A DNA stretch of 64,000 nt from Chinchilla lanigera. Taxonomy: Eukaryota; Chordata; Mammalia; Rodentia; Chinchillidae. Position 1 is the stretch's first letter, and every line of letters begins with the position of its first letter. The stretch lies in contig NW_004955429.1 of the NCBI RefSeq assembly GCF_000276665.1, positions 5,049,286 through 5,113,285 of the forward strand. The letters are read 5' to 3'. Positions 55,660 to 64,000 of the stretch are shown piece after piece. The notes under the pieces were generated by a model. That model did no database searches. It saw only the letters and a program-made list of their open reading frames with translations, and was not told the DNA's origin. Both the position numbers and the translations under genes were made by a program.

Positions 55660-56149
55660 TTTTCTCATTGCTGAGACAAAGTACTTGACTCCAAAAGTTA
55701 AAGGAGGAAAGGTTTACTTTGGCTCACAGTTTGTAGAGGTTTCAATTCATGGTCAGCTGGCTCCAAAGCAGGGTGACACATGGCAGAGGGGCATCACAGA
55801 GGAAAAACAGTTCATGGCGGGCAGATGGCAGCAAAGCAGAAGGCACCAAGCAGTGACGTAGCAAGCACTGAGAGATGACAACAGCCATCTTTCTGTCCCA
55901 CTTAACTCTATCCAGGCTACATGCCCTTAAGGTGGGTAGCACTCACATCCAGGGTGGGCCTTTCCATTATCCACACCCAGAGCTATACCAAAACAATCAG
56001 TAGACTAATTTAGTAATCATGCACCCTCGATCCCAGCATCACACACTTAATCCCAGAATCATACGTTCTAGATCCAGCCATCTCTGAAAAGCCCCACCTA
56101 TGACCACATGAGGCTGTGGGAGACATCTAGATATAAACCATAATACTAA
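55660..56149 (-). repeat. MaLR LTR, antisense, nested
   Basis: Antisense LTR of the same family as 29652-30022. It starts CTCATTGCTGAGACAAAGTA with GGTCAGCTGGCTCCAAAGCA, ends GACATCTAGATATAAACCAT, and is tail to tail with the sense LTR immediately to its left. An internal stretch near 55990-56060 has a short duplicated phrase (AATCCCAGAATCATAC and a similar earlier line). Confidence 0.8.
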
Positions 56150-56335
56150 CAATGACTATCTATTTGCAAGCAGAAGCTGGGAACACATCCTGCCTCAGAA
56201 GAACCCAAGTCTGTCAATACCTGATTTATGCTCCTAGTCTCCTAAACTTTGTAACACTATTTCTTTGTTTAAGCAATCCAAAGTGGGATACTTTGTTATA
56301 GCAGCCAGAGCCAACTCATATACCCTCTTACCTCA

Positions 56336-57704
56336 TCTGGTGTCAAAAGAACAGTTTTTCTAGGCTCAAGCAGATCCAGTTTGCTTTGCTTTGTCATATT
56401 TAAAAACCTGAGGGTTATTTTAAAGATAACTTATAAGTATAGTAACACTTGAGAAATTGCGCTTTTACCAGCAAACCCATGGAGCACACAGAGAGAACCA
56501 GTAAAAATTACAGAGCAATGATTACAGAGAAATTTTCTAAAATTATAAAGGTTGTCACAAAATTTGCTGATTGTATTTCTTTTATTTATAAATGTTTTAA
56601 AGTATCTGTGTTGCTCTCCCAATGCATGCCATTGTTGACTTTGCAATAATGTTTCCTGGCATCATTTCTGATATTATTTTTGGATGACATGGGTCTCGCA
56701 AGGCATATGAAATCTAACAAATGTACAGATTTCCATTAGGATAGCACTAAAAAAGTAACATAAAAAGTAGGAGATGATTGCTAGGTTACAGCTGGAGGAA
56801 AGCACAAAGATAAATAAACTGGAAATGTATTAACATGATATTTTATGGAAATTGCACTTTTATGGTGTCTTATAGAAGTCCTTAGTGACCCTTGAACATT
56901 CCCACTTTAAGTTTTTTTATAGAATTCTGCAGAATAGCTTCCAGTACAAATTCTAAAACTCTCTGGGGGCTTTGTAAAAATCTCATCATTTATAATCTGT
57001 AACAACATAATTTGAACATTCTCAATGTAGTGTAATTTCATATTTTACTGGCTTTGATTTCCAAAGAATATCAAGATATCTCCTTTTAAATGTAACATGT
57101 TTTAAATTATCTGCTCTTAGACCTGCTTGCCCAAATCCATAGCTGTCAACTCCTATTTTGTTATTATAAAATGTGAGGATGATTACATGAAATATAAGAT
57201 GAGCTATTAAGTACTTAGTCATATGCATCTGTTTTTGTTTTTAAAAATGGATTAATCTGAATTGTATAATGAACTGGTTAGGATGTGTAAAAATGGATTA
57301 GATTTCCAGAAACTTCATGGCTGTTTTTTTTGGTCTGTTTAAATTTCTTCAGTGAAATATTGGTTCCCCTAATTTATTTCCCCATGGCTCTTCAGGACAT
57401 TGTTCAACTATGAAGCAAGGTAAAACTAGAAGAAGCAGACATATTGTGTTCAGTTATTTCCTTTTCTAGATGCATATTCTTGCATGTCTGGGATGAAAAT
57501 CACCATGTCCAACTTCATTAAAAAAAGAAAGTTCATTTACTTAACCAAATGCAAGACTAGGGGTGGGGTGGGGGAGCTTTCTAGTTTCTTCAAACATTAA
57601 GCAGAGGGATCCTTGAAAAGAGATTTTAGGTTACGATGAGACAAGTGAGTGACTATCAGGAAGAGCTCTGTGAGTAGCTCTCAATGGGGCTCAGGACAGG
57701 ACAC
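56336..57704. other. Unassigned AT-rich stretch
   Basis: About 1.4 kb with no recognised element. The minus and plus frames at 56431-56649 are complementary shadows. Short G-rich run at 57561-57576. Confidence 0.4.
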
Positions 57705-58170
57705 CTCAGATATGCACCTTGGCATTTGAGAGAACTGCAAACACAAGAGGGTCACCCTGACCTTCACTTTGCTCTCTTCCTTAAAGCAGGTCGTAAGAGA
57801 ATTTCCTAGATTTACTCTCTCAAATAGGTCATAAGACCTTCATTCCAGAGCTGCCTTCTCTGAGCCTGGTGGAAATGTACATCCTTGGCCTCAGAGACAG
57901 AGACACCAAGAAGAATCAGAACAAACAAGATTTGCTCAGCTCTCTCCAGTTAATTACCAGTAAAGCACACTCCCATTTTCCCAATTCTACTTCCACACCA
58001 CTGTCCACACCGCATTAAACTAGTGTGCAATACACAAGTTTGCCTGTTCCTTTGCATCTTCAGATGTGAAAGCTCTGGTGTCAGGTAACATGCATATTAC
58101 ACAAATGTGTGTGTGTTTTCCCTTATTAATGTCTTTTGTTTTAAGGGTCTCGGCCATGAAAACTCATGGC
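57705..58170 (+). repeat. ERV-type LTR, related to 31131-31540
   Basis: Shares ordered words with the 31 kb LTR: TAAAGCAGGTCGTAAGAGAA (there AAAACAGGTCATAAC) and CTTTTGTTTTAAGGGTCTCG with GCCATGAA (there TCTTTTATAAGGGCCTCTGCTATGAA). It is diverged, with boundaries uncertain. Confidence 0.45.
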
Positions 58171-58261
58171 TGTCTATCCACACACACAGCCTGAATTCCC
58201 TATGCTACTATTAGTGCTTCTGTGTTCCAACTGTCATATGAGGTCAGTTGTTCAATTTTCC

Positions 58262-58362
58262 ACCTGTGATACCATGTTTGTGTTCAAACATTTTCAGACT
58301 TTGGAGTATTTTTGATTTTGGACTTTCAAATTAAAGATGTTCAACCTATAGTATCTGGAGGA
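58262..58362 (+). mobile_element. Tigger-group fragment
   Basis: TTTCAGACTTTGGAGTATTT, TTGATTTTGGACTTTCAAAT, AAGATGTTCAACCTATAGTA: the end of a Tigger-derived non-autonomous element. Family not resolved. Confidence 0.5.
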
Positions 58363-58589
58363 AGTACGGAGGCCATCACCACAAGGAGAATCTCAGAAAG
58401 TGCCTGTCCGCTGGAGTATGACTGATACTGAGGTAGAGCAGAAGGGTGGGTAGAGATTAAAAAGAGCCTGCAGCAGCAAACCAACCTTTCCATGGTACCA
58501 CTGTTATAGGCAACTAGGTTAGATAAAATATTATAGGCATTCAGATAGGGCTAGGCCTTGAAGGAGCCAGTGCAGAAGACAAGATGCCT

Positions 58590-59140
58590 TACAAGTGTGG
58601 GGGAGACAGGCACCTCTGCTGTGGGCCAGACCTCAACGCAAAAGACAAAACAAATGCACCCACATGCTTCCTAAGGATAAACATCAGGGATTGATATTCT
58701 AAATAGGTCTCTATCACCTTGAGAAAGCTAGGAAGAGTCAGCAACCCAGTCCCGCACAGGAAAAGCCCCTGTTCTATATTCATGCCCACTTGCTACGTGA
58801 TCACTTCTGCATTTGATCCTGACTTCATCACTTTCACCTGAGAATTTATACTTGTCATCTGATTGGTTGACCACAGTTTTGTCCCACCTCCTGCCCACCT
58901 TGCAATTTTCCATTTTTCCCATCTTGGATCTGCCTCACATCCTGGATTTGCTCTATAAAATCCCTCGAAAAGGCAGGACCCTTGGCAACCCACCTGGGAA
59001 CCCTTCTGTCTCTCTCAGACAAGCTTTCTTTCCTCCAATAAATACATTCTGCTCTTAACCTCTGTTGTTCTTAAAATTCACTTTTCAATTTTAGAGAACA
59101 TGAACTTGTACCAGATATCTAGCAGGTTGGAAGTTTCTTT
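58590..59140 (+). repeat. ERV1-like LTR with TATA and polyA signals
   Basis: Promoter-like order: CCAAT-type TGATTGGTTGACC (58860-58872), TATA box CTATAAAATCC (58953-58963), an AGGCAGGACCCTTGGCAACC leader region, and an AATAAA signal at 59038-59043 followed by GCTCTTAACCTCTGTTGTTC, the expected U3-R-U5 spacing of a gammaretrovirus-type LTR. No retroviral genes are attached. The left edge is uncertain. Confidence 0.6.
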
Positions 59141-59552
59141 CTCCTATATCACCACAGCCAATAAATTCCTCATGAAGCCTAAACTAGTTTGGGTTATATT
59201 TCTCTTTCTTGTAACTGTAACAATCAACCAAACAATCTTTCTCTGTCTCTTTCTTTCACTTCCCAGAAACACTGAAAAAAGATTCAGATGAATAAATTGT
59301 TTTCAAGGGAAAAGTCTCAGCTGTTCTCAACAAACTCCTATTAAACTTGTACTTAACCCCCTGACACCTTGAACACAGACTTCTAGTTTGTGGTTAAGGG
59401 AGCGGAAGTAAATGAATACAGTAGCTTCTACTCTTCCTGTTATCATTACCAGTTTATATAATGAAAATTACTTAGTGCAGCCAAAGAACTGAGGCTAAAA
59501 TGAAGGTAGAGATTTAGATGGCTTAAGGTAGTAAGCCTTCACTGTTGTTTTT
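59141..59552. other. Unassigned stretch
   Basis: Possibly the end of the preceding LTR or internal ERV remnant. Nothing recognisable as coding. Confidence 0.35.
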
Positions 59553-59697
59553 GCTTTATGAGACAGGGTCTTGCTAGGTAGTTCAGGCTGGCCTTGAACT
59601 CACTAGGTAGCCCAGGCTGGCTTGGAACTAGCGGTGATCCTTCTGTCTCAGAACTCCCAAGTGCTGGATTATAGGTGCGTGCTGCTATGCCAAGCAA
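59553..59697 (-). repeat. B1 SINE
   Basis: Antisense B1 with the tandem duplication visible (TAGTTCAGGCTGGCCTTGAA and TAGCCCAGGCTGGCTTGGAA, 29 bp apart), then CCCAAGTGCTGGATTATAGG. Nearly full length. Confidence 0.93.
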
Positions 59698-59974
59698 GTC
59701 AGTCAGTAGTTTTCAAACAACATCTTGCGAGGCCTTCAGAGTCTACATACCTACCTGAGAAGTTTTCATCTGGTCAAAGAAAATACAAAGAGAAGGGAGG
59801 GCTCTGGAAACCCATTCGTTCCATATGCACCCCAACTTTAATGAAAGCCAGTCCACTTTACTGTACAGTTTGTGTCCAAACTAAGATTTTGTTTGAAGAA
59901 AGGTTTTTATTGTATTTTAAAAGATTAAGAATACTGATTTAAAATGAGAACTTGTTCCATTTCTCCCCTTGACA
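59698..59974. other. Unassigned stretch
   Basis: Nothing recognised. Confidence 0.35.
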
Positions 59975-60070
59975 CAATTTTATTGAGCTGATGTTATGTG
60001 CCAGGCAATGTTTTATCCCCAATAGGCCAACCATTTTGTCCCCAGGTAACTTACATTTTACATGTTGGGT
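59975..60070 (-). repeat. L2 3' end, antisense
   Basis: ATTTTATTGAGCTGATGTTA, TGTGCCAGGCAATGTTTTAT, GGTAACTTACATTTTACATG. Confidence 0.7.
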
Positions 60071-60748
60071 CAACAACAAAAAATTCAAATTATTAAATAA
60101 TGATTGACTAATGTACTTCATTTTCTTCATCAAAACATGGAATGGCCAAATAAAATTTATTTGGCTATTAAGCATAAGCAATGTTACTCTGTGTGGTCCT
60201 AATAAGTCTAAGCTTTTCTTTCTTTCTGAAACATTGTAAATAAATGATTATTCCATTTTTATATTTTTATTTCTCCCTGGTAGCTACTGCTCAAGCTCAG
60301 AATAATTGCATGAGTCTCAGTGAAAGAAAAAAAGATTCTTTATTACAAAAAGAGCAAAAAGTGACATAAAAAACTCGTGTTTGATTTTGATGTGGAAAGT
60401 AAAGTGATTGCACCCTTTGCCCCATTTCTTAAATGTGTTCTCTGGTTTTTGTTCTCTTATTATTAGTCTACTTCCAGTTCTCCACATTTCTCATCTGCAT
60501 TATTCTCACCCACTCATAAGGTGCTGCTAAAAATCCCGTGTGAATGTGACGTTCTCTTAAGATACCGAGGCCGCCTGTTGGCTACACACCTGTCCCACCT
60601 TCCAATGTGGCTTCAAAGCCACCTTTCAGTCCACCTCCCTGCCAGCCACCTGCCTCTGTCGGCCACAGCACCAGCAGTTTGAGCTGTCGGATGTCTCGCT
60701 GTTCCTTGGTGCTACTGTGTTTAGCTGAGGGCTTATCTTTGAGTGGAC
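60071..60748. other. Unique sequence
   Basis: 60540-60720 is GC-richer (CACCTCCCTGCCAGCCACCT). The 63-codon frame at 60607-60798 is proline/serine rich, runs into the CT tract, and is not recognised. Confidence 0.4.
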
Positions 60749-60775
60749 AGGACTCTCTCTCTCTCTCTTTCTCTC

Positions 60776-60857
60776 TTTTTGGGGGAATGGGGAATTGAAC
60801 CCAGGACCTTGTGCTTGCTAGGCAGGCTCTGTGCTGCTGAGCTATATCCCCAGCCCC
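60776..60857 (-). repeat. ID-type SINE with TSD and (CT)n tail
   Basis: Antisense ID (GGGGAATTGAACCCAGGACC to ATATCCCCAGCCCC). Target duplication AGGACTNTCTCTCT at 60749-60762 and 60858-60871. The tail (60763-60775) is CT-rich, not poly(T). Confidence 0.85.
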
Positions 60858-61032
60858 AGGACTGTCTCTCTTTTTTGGGTCTCTTTCTTCTGATCCTGAA
60901 AATCCATTTCAGTGTATGGAGATTTTTTTTAGTCCTTCCACAGGGAATGAATGGCTCCTTTGTCTGTGCTTGCATGGAATTTCTTTCTTTCTTCTGTCTG
61001 TTAAGTTAGTCACAAATATTCTTTCTCTAGCA

Positions 61033-61395
61033 GAGAACACGGTGACCTCCCTGTATCCTCAAGTTCCACACCCATGGGTTCAACCAATCAAGGAGAGGGG
61101 GCAGAACCTCAGTGTTGATGTGTACTACATAGTTAGTGCTGTGAAAGATGGACATCCTGTTTGCAGGGAAAAAGTGCAGATGTTTTTCTTCTCATTATGC
61201 ACTAAACAATACAACTCTTTACACCTTTATTGTGTTAGATATTGTAAGTAATCTAGAGATGATTTGGAGTATGTGGGAGAATGTACATAGGTAAAATGCA
61301 AATGTTGTATCATTTTATGTAAGAGACCAGCTTCTACAGATTTTGGCATCGATACAGGGTCCTAAAACCAACCCCTCCTGAATACCAAGAAATGA
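61033..61395 (+). mobile_element. MER2-like (Tigger) element
   Basis: Landmarks: CACACCCATGGGTTCAACCA, CTCATTATGCACTAAACAAT, GTAAGTAATCTAGAGATGAT, TTGGAGTATGTGGGAGAATG, GACCAGCTTCTACAGATTTT, GGGTCCTAAAACCAACCCCT. Same family and orientation as 54405-54690, with an internal diverged or inserted segment (about 61080-61160). Confidence 0.75.
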
Positions 61396-61770
61396 CTGTG
61401 ATGCTACAACAAGATGCCATAGGAAAGAGACTTTATAAAAAAAGAGGTTTCTTTTGCTTACACTTTTAGAGGCTGGAAATAAAGGTCTTTTATTCTGTGT
61501 CATGATATGACAGATAACATCACATGGTGAGAGTATACTCAAGAAGGCTCACATGGCAAAAGGTGAAGCAAGAAACCATGGAGGATCCAGGTTTACTTTT
61601 TTACAACAACTGACTCTCAAGGAAATGAATCTGCTCCTCTAAGACACAACCCACTCCAAGAGACCAGCACCAATCCATTCAGAAGGATGCTCATGACCCA
61701 ATCGCTACCCATGAGGCTCCGCCTCTTAAAGGTCTAGTCAACTCTTCATACTGCCTAACTGGGAACCAAG
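61396..61770 (-). repeat. MaLR-type LTR, antisense
   Basis: GAAAGAGACTTTATAAAAAA, GAGGTTTCTTTTGCTTACAC, AACCCACTCCAAGAGACCAG, CATGACCCAATCGCTACCCA, GAGGCTCCGCCTCTTAAAGG: antisense MST/MLT1-type LTR. Confidence 0.75.
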
Positions 61771-61771
61771 C

Positions 61772-62450
61772 TTATGTCCATTTAGCATCTCTTATGTGTG
61801 AGGCTCTGTGTTAGACCCTGGGAGCACAGTAGTCAGACACCTCCACATGCAGTTTTGGCTTTGTGGGGCTTGCAAATTTATTATGCAACTAAGAAGGTAA
61901 AGAAACTGTGCTGACAGAGACATAGGTGAGAAAGTACAGAGTGCTCAAAAGGAGTATGGCCCGGATAGAGAAGAGGCAAGGGAAGATGGGATGGGTTGGG
62001 AGTTTACATTCTGAGAAAGTAACATTGAAGCTAAGGCCCTGAAGGCTGAGCAGGGGAAGCTAGGTAGAGCCAGGGTGAAGTGCGAAAGAACTGGTGTGGG
62101 ATGCTACGGGGCAGGAAGCAACAGGACTCTTTGGAAGACCTAGTGACACTGGAGAGTGTGCACATGCAAAGGGGAGATGGGGACATCGTCCTGTACAAGC
62201 CAAGGTACCCAGGGCTACTGAGGGCTGTGGTGAATTGGGTCATTATGCTGGAAGGCACTGGCAGCACGGAAGAATTCACAATGAGACAGTGGAAAGATGA
62301 GACTTACAGATTAAGGAATGAGCTGTTCAAATGAAAGGGCAAGGCATAGAGCACTGATGGGGCTGGTGGGGCAGTTCAGGTCCAGTCTCCATGGCAACTG
62401 GGAAGCACTGAAGGGCGTGTCCTTACTCCAGAGTCAGCAGGCTCTAGTAA
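61772..62450 (-). repeat. Long L2 fragment, antisense
   Basis: Starts with the antisense L2 end (TTATGTGTGAGGCTCTGTGT, TTAGACCCTGGGAGCACAGT) and continues into the L2 interior (TAAGGCCCTGAAGGCTGAGC, GCACATGCAAAGGGG, GGGAAGCACTGAAGGGCGTG). The 84- and 68-codon plus frames (62080-62334) are L2 antisense and not genes. Confidence 0.7.
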
Positions 62451-63764
62451 CCGATTGCATAAGGTGAGAAGGTAGCAGCAAGGTGACTGCTGCAGAACTC
62501 ATTCTTAATCCAGAGAGGTTAATTAGCGTCCTGTCTTGAATCTAATATGTCTTCAGTTATGTTTATTGAATTAATACTGTAATGTTCCTCTACGTGACCA
62601 AGGTCAACGAGCAATTCCTGTGACACGCACTAATGCTGTGGTTTGAGGGTGTTTACAAGCATGTGAGAGTGTGCTCTTGCACAATGTATTACTTAGCTCT
62701 TCAATTTGGGGTGAGACTCTGCCAAAGACATAAGAAAAAAAGCTGCCATGAAAGACTACTTTCTCAGTTAACCCTGACTTCTCTTTTTTAATTTGATGTG
62801 AGAAGGCAAGAAGATTAACAGCGGGCCATCAAAGAGTTCAGGAGTTGTAGCTCCCTTATGGATCACCTAACAAAAGCACTCTGAGAGTTATGTGTCTTCA
62901 CCGTCCTGTGCTTTTGCCTGGAGGTTTGGAAAGTATTTCCATAGTAACTCACAGGGACTGCTCTTTGTAGTCGATGCAGTTCATTATCTTTCTGCTCTGC
63001 TAGCAAGTGTTTCCCTCTTCCAGCATTACCTCCAAATTCATCAGACACCATATCGAATCTAAAGAGCACAGGATTCTCCTGTGTTCTCTGATGGTCTCTG
63101 CCCAGTGAACGGCACCTATGAACAGAAGATTTCCCTTCATCTCTTTGATTTGGGGAATAAAACAAACTGGGAGGAAAGCAGGAACTATTCTTAACCACTT
63201 AGTCTCACAACAGGAATAATGGCTAATCAATTTAACAGGATTATACTTAAGCTCTCCATTAGCAAAATACTAAATATATGCTAAAAGTGCAAAGCAATTA
63301 TACTACCCTGCTAACTCGCCATTTGATGCCTGGTCTTCTCAACTGCTACAGTTGGGCTCTTTCATCTCTGTGTTTCATCACTCACAGCTTTCCCAGGGGG
63401 CGGAAAACTCATGGCTGCAGACTACAGGGGCACTCCCAGCCCATATTTGATTTCCCTTGGATTAGCGAAATTACAAATCCCTGTTCAATGGAATGAAAGA
63501 ATCCAAGACAATTTAAATGACAGGGGGGAAATCTTTTGACAAGTGAAGGAGCAAGAGTCATTCACAGCTGGGCCAGTCGGTGCTCAGTAGTTCACAGCAT
63601 AGACTCCCTTTGCAAGAGGAAAGCTGCCCCCAAGAACGACCAGCCCAGCACTGCAGGGCGGGAAGGTGAAAATGGTGTGTGTTCCCTGAGGTTCTCCTCG
63701 TGGAGAGCCTGCACTTTGGGTGCTTCATTTGTTCTGCAGAGCATTGTCACCTCAAGAGGAGGAC
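62451..63764. other. Unique sequence
   Basis: About 1.3 kb without recognised repeats. Overlapping frames on both strands (62863-63230 minus; 63278-63859 plus) have no known domains. Confidence 0.4.
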
Positions 63765-63955
63765 ATCAGCGAAGGACAGACTCTGGAGCCAGGGTGCTTG
63801 GGTTAGAAATCACACTCTCCTGCAGACCAGCTATGTGGCCTTTATTTTCTTTAAAATAGGATAGTGATGTTCCTTACCCCAATCAGATGACTGTATAGAT
63901 TGAGTCAGCTCATATACATAAAGCACATCAGAAGAATTTGGCAGAGTGAGCCCTA
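63765..63955 (+). repeat. MIR SINE
   Basis: Sense MIR: GAAGGACAGACTCTGGAGCC, AGGGTGCTTGGGTTAGAAAT, AGCTATGTGGCCTTTATTTT, CTTTAAAATAGGATAGTGAT, AAAGCACATCAGAAGAATTT. Confidence 0.8.
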
Positions 63956-63986
63956 TACAGAAAGCCCTGGAAAGAAGCCTGATGTT

Positions 63987-64000
63987 GCCATCATCATCAT
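63987..64000 (+). repeat. (CAT)n, runs off the window
   Basis: CCATCATCATCAT at the very end. Length unknown. Confidence 0.7.

Larger units (their letters stand above)
55078..56335 (+). repeat. MLT1-type LTR split by two younger LTRs
   Basis: The left piece (55078-55291) has TTATAGGTTGAATTGGATGC, GATAATCAAGATAAAATGAG and GACATAGGGAGAAGATGGC. The right piece (about 56150-56335) has TTGCAAGCAGAAGCTGGGAA, CAATACCTGATTTATGCTCC and GGGATACTTTGTTATAGCAG. In an intact MLT1 LTR the two pieces adjoin, so 55292-56149 is an insertion. Confidence 0.75.

Noticed and set aside
62031..62334. Three overlapping frames of 68-84 codons
   Set aside because: They lie in an antisense L2 fragment.
63361..63420. 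CTCF-like word near CCCAGGGGGCGG
   Set aside because: Only the 3' half of the motif matches; the CCANNAG portion is absent.
1..64000. A complete or partial protein-coding gene or novel defence-type system
   Set aside because: No frame shows a recognisable domain outside transposon remnants, and no coherent set of splice sites, CpG island or polyadenylated exon chain was seen on either strand.

Overview
This window looks like intergenic or deep intronic DNA from a mammal, most likely a rodent outside the mouse/rat group. The main evidence is its SINEs. There are about 13 tRNA-derived ID-type copies, 7SL-derived B1 monomers carrying the internal 29-bp tandem duplication typical of rodent B1, and fused B1+ID dimers. 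Mouse-type B2 and B4 are not seen, and the squirrel-type ID tail is absent. The ID core ending in GGTACC suggests a beaver or kangaroo-rat relative (Castorimorpha), but that placement is inference. MIR, L2, MaLR LTRs, Tigger and hAT fossils are shared with all placental mammals. Nothing is prokaryotic: no operons, ribosome-binding sites or dense coding.

I found no protein-coding exon I can defend, no functional RNA gene and no CpG-island promoter. Open frames are short (144 codons or less), overlap on both strands, and mostly lie in repeats.

Layout: 1-5.8 kb is a stack of antisense L1 pieces invaded by a B1-ID dimer, a MaLR LTR and an hAT element. 6.6-9.96 kb holds three ID SINEs, a MIR, a probable LTR and a DNA-transposon fossil. 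10-16.8 kb is repeat-poor. 16.8-22.5 kb holds two antisense L1 3' ends of one family, a MIR split by a MaLR LTR, MIR/L2 fossils and an unidentified repeat present twice. 22.5-28.5 kb is mostly unique and contains a strong CTCF-type motif. 28.5-31.5 kb is LTR and SINE rich. 31.5-35 kb is mostly AT-rich, unassigned DNA with an L2 and two ID copies. 35.5-40.4 kb contains two L1 3' ends with target duplications, a 20-bp minisatellite, a mariner-like transposase fossil and a young ID. 40.6 kb has a (GA)n tract. 41-45 kb is again repeat-poor apart from MIRs. 45.7-51.6 kb is an old L1 mosaic with SINEs inside. 52-62.5 kb has Tigger and MER2-like elements, a nested set of three LTRs, an ERV LTR with TATA and polyadenylation signals, and a long L2. 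62.5-64 kb is mainly unique with a terminal MIR.

No gene network or new system is evident. The best leads are the convergent pair of CTCF-like motifs (21.38 and 27.01 kb), the repeat-poor blocks at 10-16.8 and 41-44 kb, the young ID subfamily, the minisatellite beside the mariner fossil, and the twice-present unknown repeat at 18.2 and 18.9 kb. Family names come from recognition by eye; no database search was run.
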